The notes under the pieces: generated by a model | Databases searched by the model: none | What the model saw: the letters and a program-made list of their open reading frames with translations, nothing else | What the model was told of the DNA's origin: nothing | Position numbers and translations under genes: made by a program | Part shown: piece after piece, positions 11,560-24,130 of the stretch | Layout: each line of letters begins with the position of its first letter | Numbering within the stretch: position 1 is the stretch's first letter | Assembly: GCF_026151205.1 (NCBI RefSeq) | Contig: NC_087084.1 | Span: 5,015,538 to 5,079,537, forward strand | Length of the DNA stretch: 64,000 bases | Source: Bolinopsis microptera | Taxonomy: Eukaryota; Ctenophora; Tentaculata; Lobata; Bolinopsidae | Direction of reading: 5' to 3'

Positions 11560-14500
11560 ATGGGAAGAGCACTTCTGTCCACGGTGAAGATTGAGGAGTA
11601 TTCTCCGCGGGGCACTGATAACCCAACTACTGCTGGAATCTTTCAACATAACGGTCAGTGCCAACATTTTCATTGACATCTATAACTTTATCAGTCTTAC
11701 TTTTAATAAGGATGTAATTCTTTTAATTTTACATTAAATAAGCTATTTACAGGTGTAAAATCAATATTATGTAGATTACAGCAGGAGCCTGAAGCAAGAC
11801 GTATTTGTTTTTTTTTGGACAGCTGTGAAATGCCCACCCTTATTTTAAAGCAACTGATCCATCGAATAAAGCTCTTCATGAAAATAAACACTTAAAAAGT
11901 TAAAATATCGCAAACAGAATAAATAGCACTTCCTAACCCCCTTTTACCTCCAAGGTTTCATGCTGATAGAACCTGTAGACGACCCCATCCCAGAAACGGC
12001 CTCACCCTTCAACCCGGACCTTGCCGAACAGCTAATCCGTGAAAGTGTGACATCCATCCGTGGCAACGCGCCAACAATCACAACACCACGTGCGCGCAGC
12101 ATAACTCCACGTGCAACTACTCCCTCACGTTCCCACCCCGGACCTCAGGACCGGATAGTATCTGGAGAGACCAGGATATCATCTCCAAACATGATGTCAT
12201 CTTCAGGCCGGGTAACGTCTCCAGGAAGGATCTCATCGCCTCAGCTGCAGGAGAGACCATACACTCCCCCTAAAGTTGATAGATCTCACGATCAGCCCCT
12301 GTCTGTTAGGTAGGACATGTTTACTAATTGATTAATGCGTCCTTGCGGCATAAAACGCCCTTTCCTGCATTTGGTTTAAAATCTGAACCCCAGTTTCTGT
12401 CTCTAAGAGCTTTAAAATATGAGCTGAATTGTTAATTAATTGCCGATCACTCCTCAGAAGTTCATTTAACCGATCTGGAAGGAACTACACCGAATCTACC
12501 CGCTCACCCCTCATCCGGCGCATGCCTACCAATCCTGAGTAAGATACTTTCAAGAAATATCAAGATCAAGATTTTGATGTTAAATCAAAATTTGATATCT
12601 TTATCGAAAACTTGTTTCCAGTGACACTTTACAGTTGCTGTTCGGTTTCTATAACCAAATTGCGGCACAAGCATTCCCTTGATTGTTGAAAACAAGCGAA
12701 TTGGTTAAAATGTTGGTACCTAACAAGTTACAAGTCGGCTAACGGAGTAACCGCCCTCTGTTCAGTGTCATGACATGGATCTTGCCTTCTGTCCCAGTTA
12801 CATAGAAGACATGTAGATTAAACCGGGCTCTTTAAACTTTAAATTTTGTTTACAATTCGCTGAATTGAACTTTCAGACGGGTAAATTGGGGTTAATCAGG
12901 GTTAATCAGTGTAAATGGGGGTAAAGGGCCAGCTGTAAAGATCGTACTGGATATTTAATAATGACAATGAACATCTAATTCTCCACTGAGGGAGACTTCA
13001 GCACAACACAACGTAACATATGCTAGAGCACTCACATATTATGTTATTAATCTTTAAGTACTGTATTTAAAATCAAAAGGCCCGACTAAATGCCATGATT
13101 CCAGGATTACTCGTGCCTCTTTGAGCGGTGCCCAAGAGAACGAGCTCAAACGACCTCTAACTGCAGACGTTAAGATCTTGTCCTCCCAGGCTTGGAGACA
13201 GTCTTTCTTGGGTTTTGTCAAGGTTCGTGTTGACATTAGTAACTTTAACTTTAACTTGATATATTTTATAGATCAGCGAATTTGTTCTGATTTCATTAAT
13301 GTTGCATTTTATCGTGCGATTTTAAAATCATGATAAAGAGAGTCGAAAGTATGCAAATAGATGACCCTTTATTCCTCCTCAGTCCGGTTTGCCAGGCTAC
13401 ACTCTACCCTCCACTCCTCCGCCTGAGGAGCTGAAACGAAAGGAGAAGAAGGAGAAAAAGGAGGAGGTAATGTTACGTGGCCCTCCCTCCTGGTGTCCTG
13501 GGGAGAGTTGTGTCGGCAATGAAATATGTGAGTTATTTTTGTATACATATAAAAAACATAGTACACTTGCCCTGAGTTATACGTTAAATTATTGCTCTTA
13601 TCATGGAGATTATAGACGTAAACCATTGAATCAGAACATCTTAATTTTTACCATCTACCAAAACTTTCAGTCCAATCTCGAGAAAACTCAGTCACATTCC
13701 CCCTCGCTGAAGAGGCGGGAATCAAAAGAGAAAACACCAACAGCCGCCGCCAGCTACCACCACCAAATACGGCAGGGAAATTTGAGAGAAGAAGTGTGGA
13801 GGCAGAGAGGAGGAGTAATGTGATTCAGTGTGATGATCTTAATACTCCAACTAATCTGGAGTATGAATCTGAGGTGCATTAAAGGCATAATTAATACGTT
13901 ATTATGTACCAATACGTATCAATACGTATCAATACATATCAATACGTACCAATACGTACCAATACGTACCAATACGTACCAATACGTACCAATACGTACC
14001 AATACGTACCAAAACGTATTAATATAATACGTGGTTACGTTCAAATGTTATATCTTTATATCTGGTACATTGCGATCGTTTATGTCTGAACATTTTTACG
14101 GGCGATATTTTCAAGAATTCCTTAATTGATTTCAGATTTGTCCCTCCTTTAATTGTATCCATTGTATCCATTGTGCTCATTAATTATATTTAAGTATTTA
14201 CATCCCCTTACCAGGACGTGCTGGCAGCACTGGGAAAGGAACTAGACGTATCAAAGTCACGTGACCTCGGAGACTACCTTAACACGCTACGTCACGGTAC
14301 ACCTGACGCTGTTACCCTTCTCACTCACCAGGACCGAATGTCACAGCTGGATATGGAGAGTAGAGGTTTGTGTTATAATAAATGTATAAAAACAATCTGT
14401 TCCTGTTTACTCCAGATTTATTTTAGATCTATAATTATGTTAAATTTTCGTTGACCCCAAAGAATTATACATCAATTTCAGTACAATTTATATCTTTCAC

Positions 14501-14830
14501 TATACAAGTCTAATCCTAATTAAACATAATCCTTGCTCTAATATTTTATTGTGTTATCAAACTTCAATTTATTAAATTATTCAGATTCCACAATATATTG
14601 ATTCTCATAACCACGTGTCCCAGGAATGACCCAATATATTGATTCTCATAACCACGTGTCCCAGGAATGACCCAATATATTGATTCTCACAACCACGTGT
14701 CCCAGGAATGACCCCAACCGCCACCCCACTGATAACACCACGAATAACCACCCGGGAGAGCCTTTTCCTCGACTTTGAGGACGTTGAGAAACAGATAATG
14801 GCGGGTGAAGATGTTGAGAACATTCAGTAA
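11560..14830 (+). CDS. Nine-exon Ser/Thr/Pro-rich protein, function unknown
   Basis: Nine exons splice in frame: 11560-11653, 11955-12309, 12458-12538, 13105-13222, 13383-13466, 13671-13814, 14215-14365 and 14706-14830 are firm, and the ATG at 11560 follows directly on an acceptor, so at least one upstream (possibly noncoding) exon is likely and makes the ninth. The joined product is about 383 residues. The N-terminus, MGRALLSTVKIEEYSPRGTD, and the segment GFMLIEPVDDPIPE look folded. Residues 75-175 are low-complexity Ser/Thr/Pro/Arg (ITTPRARSITPRATTPS). A Lys/Glu-rich stretch (ELKRKEKKEKKEE) comes next, then a likely helical DVLAALGKELDVSK segment. The C-terminus is acidic, FLDFEDVEKQIMAGEDVENI, with the stop at 14828. 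An AATAAA lies near 15151. I do not recognise the family; disorder and basic/acidic blocks suggest a scaffold or adaptor, which is only inference. The last acceptor sits in a triplicated 41-bp unit. Confidence 0.75.
13903..14013. repeat. 10-bp minisatellite (AATACGTACC) in an intron
   Basis: About eleven copies of AATACGTACC and variants AATACGTATC lie in the intron 13815-14214. Each unit contains the palindrome TACGTA. The open frames across it are an effect of the repeat and are not coding. Confidence 0.9.
14592..14714. repeat. Three tandem 41-bp units spanning a 3' splice site
   Basis: Units at 14592, 14633 and 14674 each contain gattctcataaccacgtgtcccag followed by GAATGACCC, the intron end and first exon bases of the last exon. 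The third unit is the one used in the gene model (exon from 14706). One base differs between copies (catAacc versus cacAacc). Confidence 0.9.
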
Positions 14831-16890
14831 GCGTGAAGAAGTTGTATAGTTGGTTATCTGAGGATTAATTTATTAATTTAATTATTAATTTAATGATGAA
14901 GTTTCTTGGAAAGAGTGTTGATAGTATGTTTGTTGTTTGACTTCCTGAAGGACACGATTGTTGGATAAAAATTCTGTATACTGTAAACGTACGTTTTGAA
15001 GTAGTTTTAGGGCTTTTTTTTGTTGTTATTTAGAAGTGTAATTTGTAATTGAAGCAAACTTTGTAAATCATAGTTTTGTTATTAGTGACGCTGAAAGAAC
15101 TGTTTAACTTGGTTTTCCGCGTTCTAAACTAAGAAACGATCTAAATCTCATAAATAAAAAGTCAAGATTGGTTCGATCAGGATTAAAAAGTGGTCCACGG
15201 GCCGCGGCCCTATTTTCGGTCTTTCAAACTTGAATCTTTAAAAAAGCACCCTTATTATAAAATAAATACCTTGGAAATAGAATAATAAATAATAATATCA
15301 TAACATGACGAGTCTAGAAAGGCTCGGTCCAATTAAAGCCGAAACAAAGCAAATATAATCCTCGTTTATAGCCTTCATTAGCCTTTTTTCAAATCATTGT
15401 CTTTTTTCAAATCATTGTCTTTAAAATGTTTTTTCTAAAAAAGAACAACATTAAATATGTTAGAAAAAAAGGCCTTAAATAATTCTTTTCATACAAGTTA
15501 AAACAAAGTCTTCATGTTATGGAGCCAGGGCCCATGTATTATATTCTATAATTTATAGAATTCCAAAATTTGCCTTTTTTGGTTCTGGTACGGTACAATT
15601 AGGTCTCTCCTCCTTCTTTGTTCTTGCCGTTTCGGTGTAGCATTGACTCGTCAAAAAGGAATCCCGAAGACTGATAGGAGCTAAGAAATGTTTCCATGGA
15701 AATAGAATAGTAACATCTGCACAAAAATAACAGGCGAGAAAGGTATAATGACCGTTTGAGCCTATGACTAAAAGATTATTCTCAATCCGTGCGCTTCTCT
15801 GCAGCGGCTTGACCGCATCATACCCGTATCCTAGTTTTTTCAGTGTTTCGTGTGACAAAATATCCTCCCAAAATGACAATTAAATGGCAATTTATATTAC
15901 TGATCACGTTCGCCTTATCTCATGTCTCATAACGGCACTTTTATTAGTTATAAATATAATGTTATGTTTATTCCGTAATATTCTTTGTATTGTCCGTCGA
16001 ACAACTCTAACCCAGATACGTTTTTAGAAATTTTAGAAATCCTCCACAATTCGACCTATGGATTGGCATTTGGCAATTGGGAGCTTATAATATTCTAAAC
16101 AGTCGAGTATTTTAAATTACTAATGATGATGCAATATATATGAACTTTTTTAAATTCAGATTTATCACGAACTTGTTCGCAATTCAAATGAAAAAATGTT
16201 TGCTTACTATAAGTTAACCAAAATTGATTAGAGAGAAGCCGCTGTCGCCGTTTAAGGATTACTCAATTACACTGTATAATATATGGCCTGTCGTGATATC
16301 ATGGATCACTTACTAGGTTCCATAGTATACAGTATATACCATCTAGAAAAAAAACGGATCGTAGGAGTTACCTGGGGGGCCTCAACAGCCTCTGATAATC
16401 TCCGCATATTTTCCAATTGTGCTACCTAACAATTGAGTCTGAGGTCACCTAAAACTAAACATATCTATTTGTATATCAGCTTTAAGATTACAATTACACA
16501 TAGTCTAGTTGAACAGTATGAGATAAGTGGAAAGCAAACGAATTAATAAACTTCCACTAACAGGGTGTACATCTTATTTCTCTTCTGTTGTTGATATCTT
16601 AACAATTGAAACTATGACTTTAGATTAACGAAATATTTTGGATGTTCAACATCTTCATCAGTCTCAATAAATGAATTTATGTGTAGGTATTTGTGAAAAT
16701 AGTTTAAAATAGACTTCAATTATTCAAGTCGATTTAATCTTTCAAATATGTTAAATATGATGATCGCCGACATAGCTAACTTGGCTCCACTTGCACTAGT
16801 TTTGCCATTGGGATTTCTGCTCCCAAGTTGCGATCGTGATACTGATAGTAATGCCACAATTTGTTAGTGGTCAATTCTGTTCCGGAAGGA
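14831..16890. other. Intergenic DNA with part of a nested inverted-repeat block
   Basis: No gene is supported. A 108-codon minus-strand ORF (15879-15553) has an ordinary composition but no splice partner or similarity I recognise. Near 16213-16325 sequence appears that recurs at 17268-17366: one part inverted (gtgatatcatggatcact) and one part direct (gagaagccgc then ttaaggattact). Confidence 0.4.
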
Positions 16891-18119
16891 CGGATGTACG
16901 TTATTATACGGGATGGATCTTGTATGTTATTATCTTTCTTAGATCGAGGCGCGGTGCAAATTGCTGCGTGTATAGTCGCCGCGTCGTGGAGCTTGACGCA
17001 ATCATTCCGTGCTCACAAACCTGCCGTTTAGAATTTTATAACATGATTTAACGCAGGCTCTCATGGATAATGAAATTGACACAATTCTTGCATTCACAAT
17101 AAGCATGCCAGCTCACCTGGTCCAATGTCCGGGAAACGAATAATAAGCTCTATCATAGTTGCGTGACCTCAGGCTCATAATCACGTGACCTCAGACCCAA
17201 TCAACTGGGTTGTGCGAGATGAAAGATGAATTGAGGCCGTAGAATTATGAGGACACCTATATTCTGGTGGAACCTAAGTGATCCATGATATCACGACTGG
17301 ACCTAGTTTTACTGTATAACTTACCAAAATTTATTAAAGAGAAGCCGCCGGTTAAGGATTACTATGTAAGCATCAAGTAAGTTTTGATACTAGCGTACTA
17401 TATTATTACTATAATCTCAGAGCAATTGTTTACACGCGGAGCTATGCAGGATAAACTCTAGTTTTATCAAACATTGTACAAGCTTTTAGTAGCAAACCCT
17501 CAGGGGCTCTGGTATCTTGTTTTCGCTCCATATGAGCACACAAAACTTCATAGTTTTCGCAATATCAGGGATTACTATCTGATATCTATGGTTTATAATA
17601 GTATAGTGAGATAGTGCTACTCACTATAGTGTCAAGGATCACTATCTATGCGATTACACTTCGTGCCATACAGTATAACCTTATGCTGTATCAAACGTCT
17701 CCCCCGTAATAATGATGGACATGTTCTTCTATACTACTTTTGTAGTACTGTATATATGTTGGTGTAGTTATAGCTCTGAGCGCAGAGAGGTTGCAATGAT
17801 AACTTACAATATCAGCAGCTGGACTAGGTCGCTCAACATCCCACTTTGATCGACCTTTGTTCTCACTTCAGCTTTATGTAGAGCGAAATCTTTATGCATG
17901 GCTTCATCCCGGATTTAATGTGTACGTCAAATTGTGTCAATTTCATTATCCAGAGCCCGCGTTAAATCATGTTATAAAATTTTGAACGGCAGGTTTTTGA
18001 GCACGGAATGATTGCGTCAAGCTCCACGACGCGACGGCTATACACGCAGCAATTTGCACCGCGCCTCGATCTAAGAAAGATAACATACAAGCTCCATCCC
18101 GTATTACAACCCACATCCG
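16891..18119. mobile_element. Foldback-like element with 190-bp inverted arms
   Basis: The left arm (16891-17084) and right arm (17930-18119) are close reverse complements, for example gatcgaggcgcggtgcaaat on the left against atttgcaccgcgcctcgatc on the right. The spacer is about 845 bp. A second inverted pair overlaps it (16286-16320 against 17269-17300), so inverted repeats are nested. No transposase is visible. A foldback or non-autonomous element is the simplest reading; target duplications were not resolved. Confidence 0.75.
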
Positions 18120-20418
18120 TTATCAGTAACTAACTAACTGTTATATAAAGATAACAACTCGATACACTCGGCTCTCACACATAAAGCTTCCCGTCAGATT
18201 CCCGTCAGCCACAACCCCCTGTTCCCCCCAGAGCTTCAGGGCTTGTTCTTGCTTCATTTGGTCAGATTGTTAGGTTAAAGTCGTTATCAGGAGGGATTGT
18301 ACGGCTTCCCATCCGGAGGGGATGTTAGTGATTGTATGTCAAATGTGTGGTGAGGGTTGTTCGTTGATACATGAGTGATTCGTCTATATTTAGTTACTGT
18401 GTTGCAAATATCATATTGTTGTAAGCAGGTGAGATTTAGAAACTTGGGGGAGTAGAATCACCGTGGTGATTCTCAATATCATCACTGTAGTTGTATGGTT
18501 TGTTGAAAATGGTGTGTACTCATGGTTCGTTAATGACGAGGAGTTTTCGTGTTTTTGATTAAACTAAAACAGTTGTCTTAACTGAACCGTTTCTACTTGA
18601 AGCTTTGAAGATAGTGTCTCCTTGAAGCCTGCATCTCCTGAAAGCTTTAAAGGAGCCATGTGAAAATCCGATGCACAGCTCCTTAATGTGATAATGCCCA
18701 ATTTTAATTCACAGACTTATAGACTTTAGAAAAGTAGCATTAGCAAGTCCTTTGTTTCCTCATAAGCTCATAGTTCTATTCATGAACTACCGCTGTCCAT
18801 TTGGCTGATGACTCCTGGTGTAGGCACATTTACGGTTAGTCACGTGTAACGTATTAGTGTCACGTGTGACTTTAATGCTACAAAAAGCAGATACGCACGA
18901 TTACTGCTGCTATAACTATAAATATTCATGGCTGCACTTGTATAACTACAAACTAGCTGTAACAAGACTTGAACACTGAACAGCGTTGTAACAGCTAACT
19001 TGGTCCTGCAAATGACAATAGTTTGAGAGCTGATGTTAATGTAGTTTAATTATATACTTTTACGTTTTTACAGGCTCTATAGTGATGTAGTTTTACGAAG
19101 ATTTCAAGCCTTACGTTGTGTGTTTCCCTTCGTGTCCAAAAGCATTATAGTTTATATACTTACTCTTAGTAGATAATAATATAGATATAATATTTATATA
19201 TATAAAACTAAAAGTATTAATATACTGTCGAGAATGTGCTGGAATTGTAGTCGTTACTTGATTTTTGTGGGTCCTTTGTGGTTGGCAAGTCCATGTCATT
19301 TGCCCTCATTTGGGTACATGTTCTGCATCAAGGAAGGTACGGTATGCACAATGATCTGTGATCATCTGCCCAATGATCATCACAATGGCTATGAGCTAAC
19401 TTAGACATTAACATTCGGGATCATACACGTACCGTACTTATCATCCAAGGCATTGCATACCATTGGTGACATTGTTATATTTGTAACTCGGACACTGACA
19501 GATGTTATTTTGGCGTTGTAACAGATGTGTCTGTGTACTGTATTTCCTTAAAGTTTTAAATTTGTTCAAGTGTTACGAATTGTGAGTTTTTATAGAATCA
19601 CAGTGGCCGATATCCCAGCTGTTGGTGATGGAACACATGTTTCATTGAAGATAAACGTTATATTTGAACTTTACCTTGTATTTTGTGTGGATTTTTACAG
19701 AACGTAATCAGGTATTTATTATTTGAAAAATAAGTGCAGAGCGCAGACAGTAACATTGTTTTACAATATAATACAACACTCGCTTTTACTCTTCTCTCAC
19801 TTTGAAATAGCGACCAGGAGCGCTAGGCTCCGTATTACCTTGTAAATCTTATAGCTGTCATACTTCCATTGTAATACGTGAGTTTTGAGAGAAATGTAAA
19901 GTTTGCATCCCGAACAAACTCCGTCTCCAAAATACCATGTATTTAAAATATACTACTTTCAAATACATAACACTTTGTATCTTACGTCTCCTTAAATGTG
20001 TTGATGGGTTTTTAATTAATAGTGTGATGGCACAGATGTGGATCAGATAAGATACCTGGCCGGCGCTTAAACGACTTAAAAGCGGCGCTCGAGCGGCTTT
20101 TAAGCAGCGCTCTCGGGCGGCACTCTCGGGCGGCACTCCCTGCAGACGTCTTCCAGGCTACATTGTACCAACAATATTACATAATCCGAGACTGCTGATA
20201 CGTGTTGATGTTTTGAAAGCTGCACAGGTCATCGTGCGAACTAAGCTCAAACCATGAAATTTACATTAGAGAAGTGTTTTTAGTTTTTTTTTGCGACCTT
20301 TCCGACCATTTTTGTGGGAGTTTATGGCCTGAAGCTCAGCCAAGCCATTTGGTTGTGGAAATTTGTACGTGATTGTGAGTTGCAGTTGAGCAGTACAGCT
20401 CATTTGTCGGATATTGAT

Positions 20419-20449
20419 ATAGTTTTGCTAATAATATTAGCAAAACTAT
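20419..20449. repeat. 31-bp perfect palindrome
   Basis: Arms of 15 bp (ATAGTTTTGCTAATA and its exact reverse complement) flank one central A. No T-run or other termination context suggests a function. Confidence 0.85.
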
Positions 20450-21064
20450 TAATTATATTAGTTATATATAAGTTATACCCACCGCATTTTCCGTCAATAT
20501 ATCGACGTTATATTACTGTTTTTGGTACAGTTTGTAGTCTTCAAGGCTTCACCGGTTCAATTATTAGACGCGTACAGTGAAACACGTACATGTACTTGGT
20601 TGCATGCTCAACTTTATATTTTTAAAATTTTAATATTTTCATTAAAAATGACTGTGGTGAGTAAAATTTCTAAATTTGCAAACCTTATGTGACCTGCCAT
20701 TTTAGGTTCACTTACAATATACCACTGCCAAGTTATAACTTTATAATATTAAAAAGTTCTTGACTCATTGACTGCAGCTCTTTAGTAGTTCTTAGTCGGT
20801 TCTTGGCCGGTTATAATTTCTTAAGACTTTAATAGTAACGCAGTGGTTGAGGTGTGTGACCTAATTCCATAAATTTTTTATTGATATTTGCCAAATTTCT
20901 TTTCCTGAGCTATTTACTAATTTTCAAAAAGCAGTTCGCACTGCCGGCCACTAGTAATTAAGGTCGGAACATATTATTTGTTGAAAATTATAACTGGACC
21001 CTGGACCGGACACCGGGAGGCCCAATCCAGCTTTTTCTCAGTAACAATGACTTAACGTGGATGT

Positions 21065-21562
21065 CACGTGACATAGCATTAGCTTGCGGTAACACTGAGT
21101 GAAGCAAGAAAATTGAATTATAGCTCACTGCTCCATGGTGGCTAAATGAATTAGCTGAAATCTTAAAATTTAGGTTATCTTTAATTTTATTGTAGGAACA
21201 GTGATATTGCACAAAAAAAGTCGGTTGTTTTGAATCCAACATGCGAATTAATGTGCACCTATTTAAGGACATTTCAGGTTTCTGTCAAGCTCATCCTATA
21301 AAAAATTAGGTCTAAACAACATCTAGCGTGAACCGTGGCATGACGAGTTTTCCTAGTGCAAAGTAATATTTACCAGGCTTCACCTTAGTACAAGCCGAAG
21401 TAAAGGCAGGAAAAGCTGCGTTGAGGAAGAGGCTTCCAATTGGGGCACTACTGACTACCTCAGTACTGGTACTCACGTGACTGGTTTCCTGTCTTCTGAT
21501 TGGTTGGCTCGCAGTCACGTGACATGCGTTGTGTTCTCTAATTGGTTTTCATGGAGTCACGT
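21065..21562. promoter_or_regulatory. Cluster of CACGTG E-boxes with ATTGG boxes
   Basis: CACGTG occurs four times in about 500 bp, near 21066, 21475, 21517 and 21558. All but one are within TCACGTGA-type contexts. The inverted CCAAT word ATTGG follows or precedes three of them (near 21499 and 21541). Paired E-box and CCAAT sites are typical of animal promoters or enhancers, but no gene start could be tied to this cluster. Confidence 0.4.
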
Positions 21563-22254
21563 GAGAGAAAAATGTTTGCTGATTGATGGGGTGGGCTTGT
21601 GTGTGATGCTTCGAATTAGATGACATAAATAACGGAGCTTTAAAATACTCCATTTCTTTCAAGCTATTACTAAATCGAGTTTCTTTTACCCCTGGTGGTA
21701 TTTTGGTGCTGTTTGCACCTTGTCCATATCCACCTGAATTTCAAGGAGTGAATATTTACTTATTTATAGTGTAGCAGTGTTTTCAAAAGTTAAATTTCAG
21801 CTATATTCGTATAATATAACCAACAATAAACTATAACTGAATTTAGTTTACTGCGTGGGAATATAGAAAAACATAAACCATTTTCAATGCCTTTAGTGGT
21901 CTGAAATACTGGCATCATGATACATCCCTTAATCTATTATTACAATAGACAACTCCATCAACACTTGTAATCTTTTCCCTGTATTATAGTATAATCACCC
22001 ATCAAAATTATCTTTTTTCTACCTCTTAGACATCCTAGATGGTTTATGTGTCCTTTGGAGCGTAAGTGTTGACAGTTGAATTCGCACATGGTATAGGCAT
22101 TGAAAGAAATAACTTTTTGGTTATTATTATATGATTGTTAGTACTTGATAAGTTTAGCACTCTGACCGGGCTACATTTGTCTTCTGTACTAGGGGCCAAC
22201 TTCAGCCCCAACTGCTGAAGCTCTATGCTAATGTAGTTGTATGAATGTTGGTCA

Positions 22255-22345
22255 TTAGCGACTCATTAGTGACTCATTAGTGACTCATTAGTGACTCGTT
22301 AGTGACTCATTAGTGACTCATTAGTGACTCAATAGCGACTTTAGT
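22255..22345. repeat. 11-bp tandem array of TGACTCA sites
   Basis: About eight copies of the 11-mer GACTCATTAGT produce the AP-1/bZIP consensus TGACTCA once per unit. One copy carries TGACTCG and the last two decay (caatagcgact). Whether it binds anything is unknown. Confidence 0.85.
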
Positions 22346-23852
22346 GACAATGGTGACTCATTACCCAAGTCACTAGTGTGCCTGCTTAAATACTTTCATA
22401 CTACACTTTATGTTGAACGTGTATTATATACTGTATAATAATCCTCGTACTTTCTTTTGTTGTCGACTCTTGTTAAATTTATCAAGTATAAAGTTAAATT
22501 TCCAAATGGCTTGCTTCCATGATATGCACTGCAGTCTGCATTATATAAAGATAAAAATAGATAGAGCCGAATGGTCTTAAAGGTCTTTAAGAAATTACTG
22601 TTCGATCAAAGCTTCCAATTTGAAATCAACCTTAATTATAAGCTATTTTCTGGATCATTTAACGGTTACTGAACTCGTTACTGAGTTGATCACTAATCAT
22701 TTGACCAATCATATTGGTCACTGAACTGATAACCAGCCTAATAAACTGATAACGATATAGATTGAACACATTTCTGTTCAATGTTCTACTGATAGTGATA
22801 GACTCAGGGCACCACATCTGTTCAGCCACTATAAACACATTTGCTTCTTTCAAAAACAAGGGAAGAGAATTGTCTCATACCAGCATTCCTCATCATTACT
22901 CGGAAGTTTGTAACTTTGATGATATGACTCATTTACGTTAAGTAAATTTAGTAGGTTGGTATAGGTTTAACAATAACTTTAAAAAACAGTATTTAGTACG
23001 TCCTCAATAACGCGACTGTTTCCGCTCGAAATAATAAAATGATCGAATCAGCAGAACAATACCAGAACAGCCCATCTGATTATGATAAAACACAATACAC
23101 ACTGAGGCGGCAACTGTGGCAAAACACCCTACTCACTACTCAGTACCAGGATTGGTGTAATACAAGAGATTGGGGATAATTACAACAACCACGTACCCAC
23201 TTAGCCTTATTCCTTTCACATTATCTTCACTGTAGAGCATAGCAGGGGTATTCCCTTGATACACGTGTTGTAACCCTCTTTTCTAAGAAGCTACGATAAG
23301 AGGTATACAACGTTTAGCAAATATTTCCGGTTTTTTGTTATCTGTAACATATTCATGTCTCGTGTCACATGAGGATTTATTTGTGTTATTAACGAATTGT
23401 TAGGTTATGAATTGAGTGGCAAATTAATTGTACTTAATTTAGAGCTTTCATCGTTCGTGCTGTAGGAATTAGTCATTTTCAATTTAATCTAGTATTGTGC
23501 AGATACGTTCGTAGTTTTCACAATGAGAAACGTAAAATCTAACAAACGTAAAATCTAACAAACACCACGAAAGTTTGAAAGTAGGTAAATTGAAGAATTC
23601 TGTTAATATCTAACCGTAATTGAGCCCACCAGTTGAATGTTTATATATTTCAATTCCATATCCTACAATTCGTTGTCATCAGCTGCGTTTGATTACTATT
23701 ATCAATAAACTCAACATTAATGCGATTACCAGCGCTTCTGAAAGTGTTAATCATTATCTACTAGCCTAAATCACAGTTATTATATCAAATTATTGAATCA
23801 TAAATTCCATCAGTGCACCATGATTTCACAAACACCAGCACTCTGTTTTCCA

Positions 23853-24130
23853 GTAGCCAATCAGCGTGATGTATTCTATTCACGTGCCGTAATTAACCTA
23901 TCAGCAAGCTTTACTGTTGTTTATGTTTGTCCAGTATATGTTCTGCTATTAGTATTGACTCCACTTCTAATTGCTGTAAAGTCCAATTTTCACTGAACTA
24001 CAAAGCAAATTGAATTAGATGTTAAGTGTCAAAATGTCGTCACCCTGCCAGAAATAGCGTGACTTTTCCGCGAGCCAATCAGCGCGCTGTATTCTAGTCA
24101 CGTCGATGTAATTAACCAATCAGGTACGCG
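23853..24130. promoter_or_regulatory. Duplicated CCAAT-containing segment upstream of beta-tubulin
   Basis: Two diverged copies of a roughly 55-bp segment, near 23855-23912 and 24073-24128, share AGCCAATCAGCG, TGTATTCTA, TCACGT and TAATTAACC followed by ATCAG. Each provides one CCAAT box in a good NF-Y context plus a second weaker one. Two more CCAA words (ggtagccaactgg and ggtagccaatag) follow at about 24247 and 24316. Their position 1.0-1.5 kb before the tubulin start fits a promoter-proximal element if a 5' UTR intron exists. Confidence 0.4.

Noticed and set aside
13830-14089. Tyr/Gln/Val repeat ORFs on the plus strand
   Set aside because: They are shadows of the intronic 10-bp repeat AATACGTACC.
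15553-15879. 108-codon minus-strand ORF
   Set aside because: No signal, splice partner, repeat or family similarity; such lengths arise by chance in 10 kb of intergenic DNA. Expression data could revive it.
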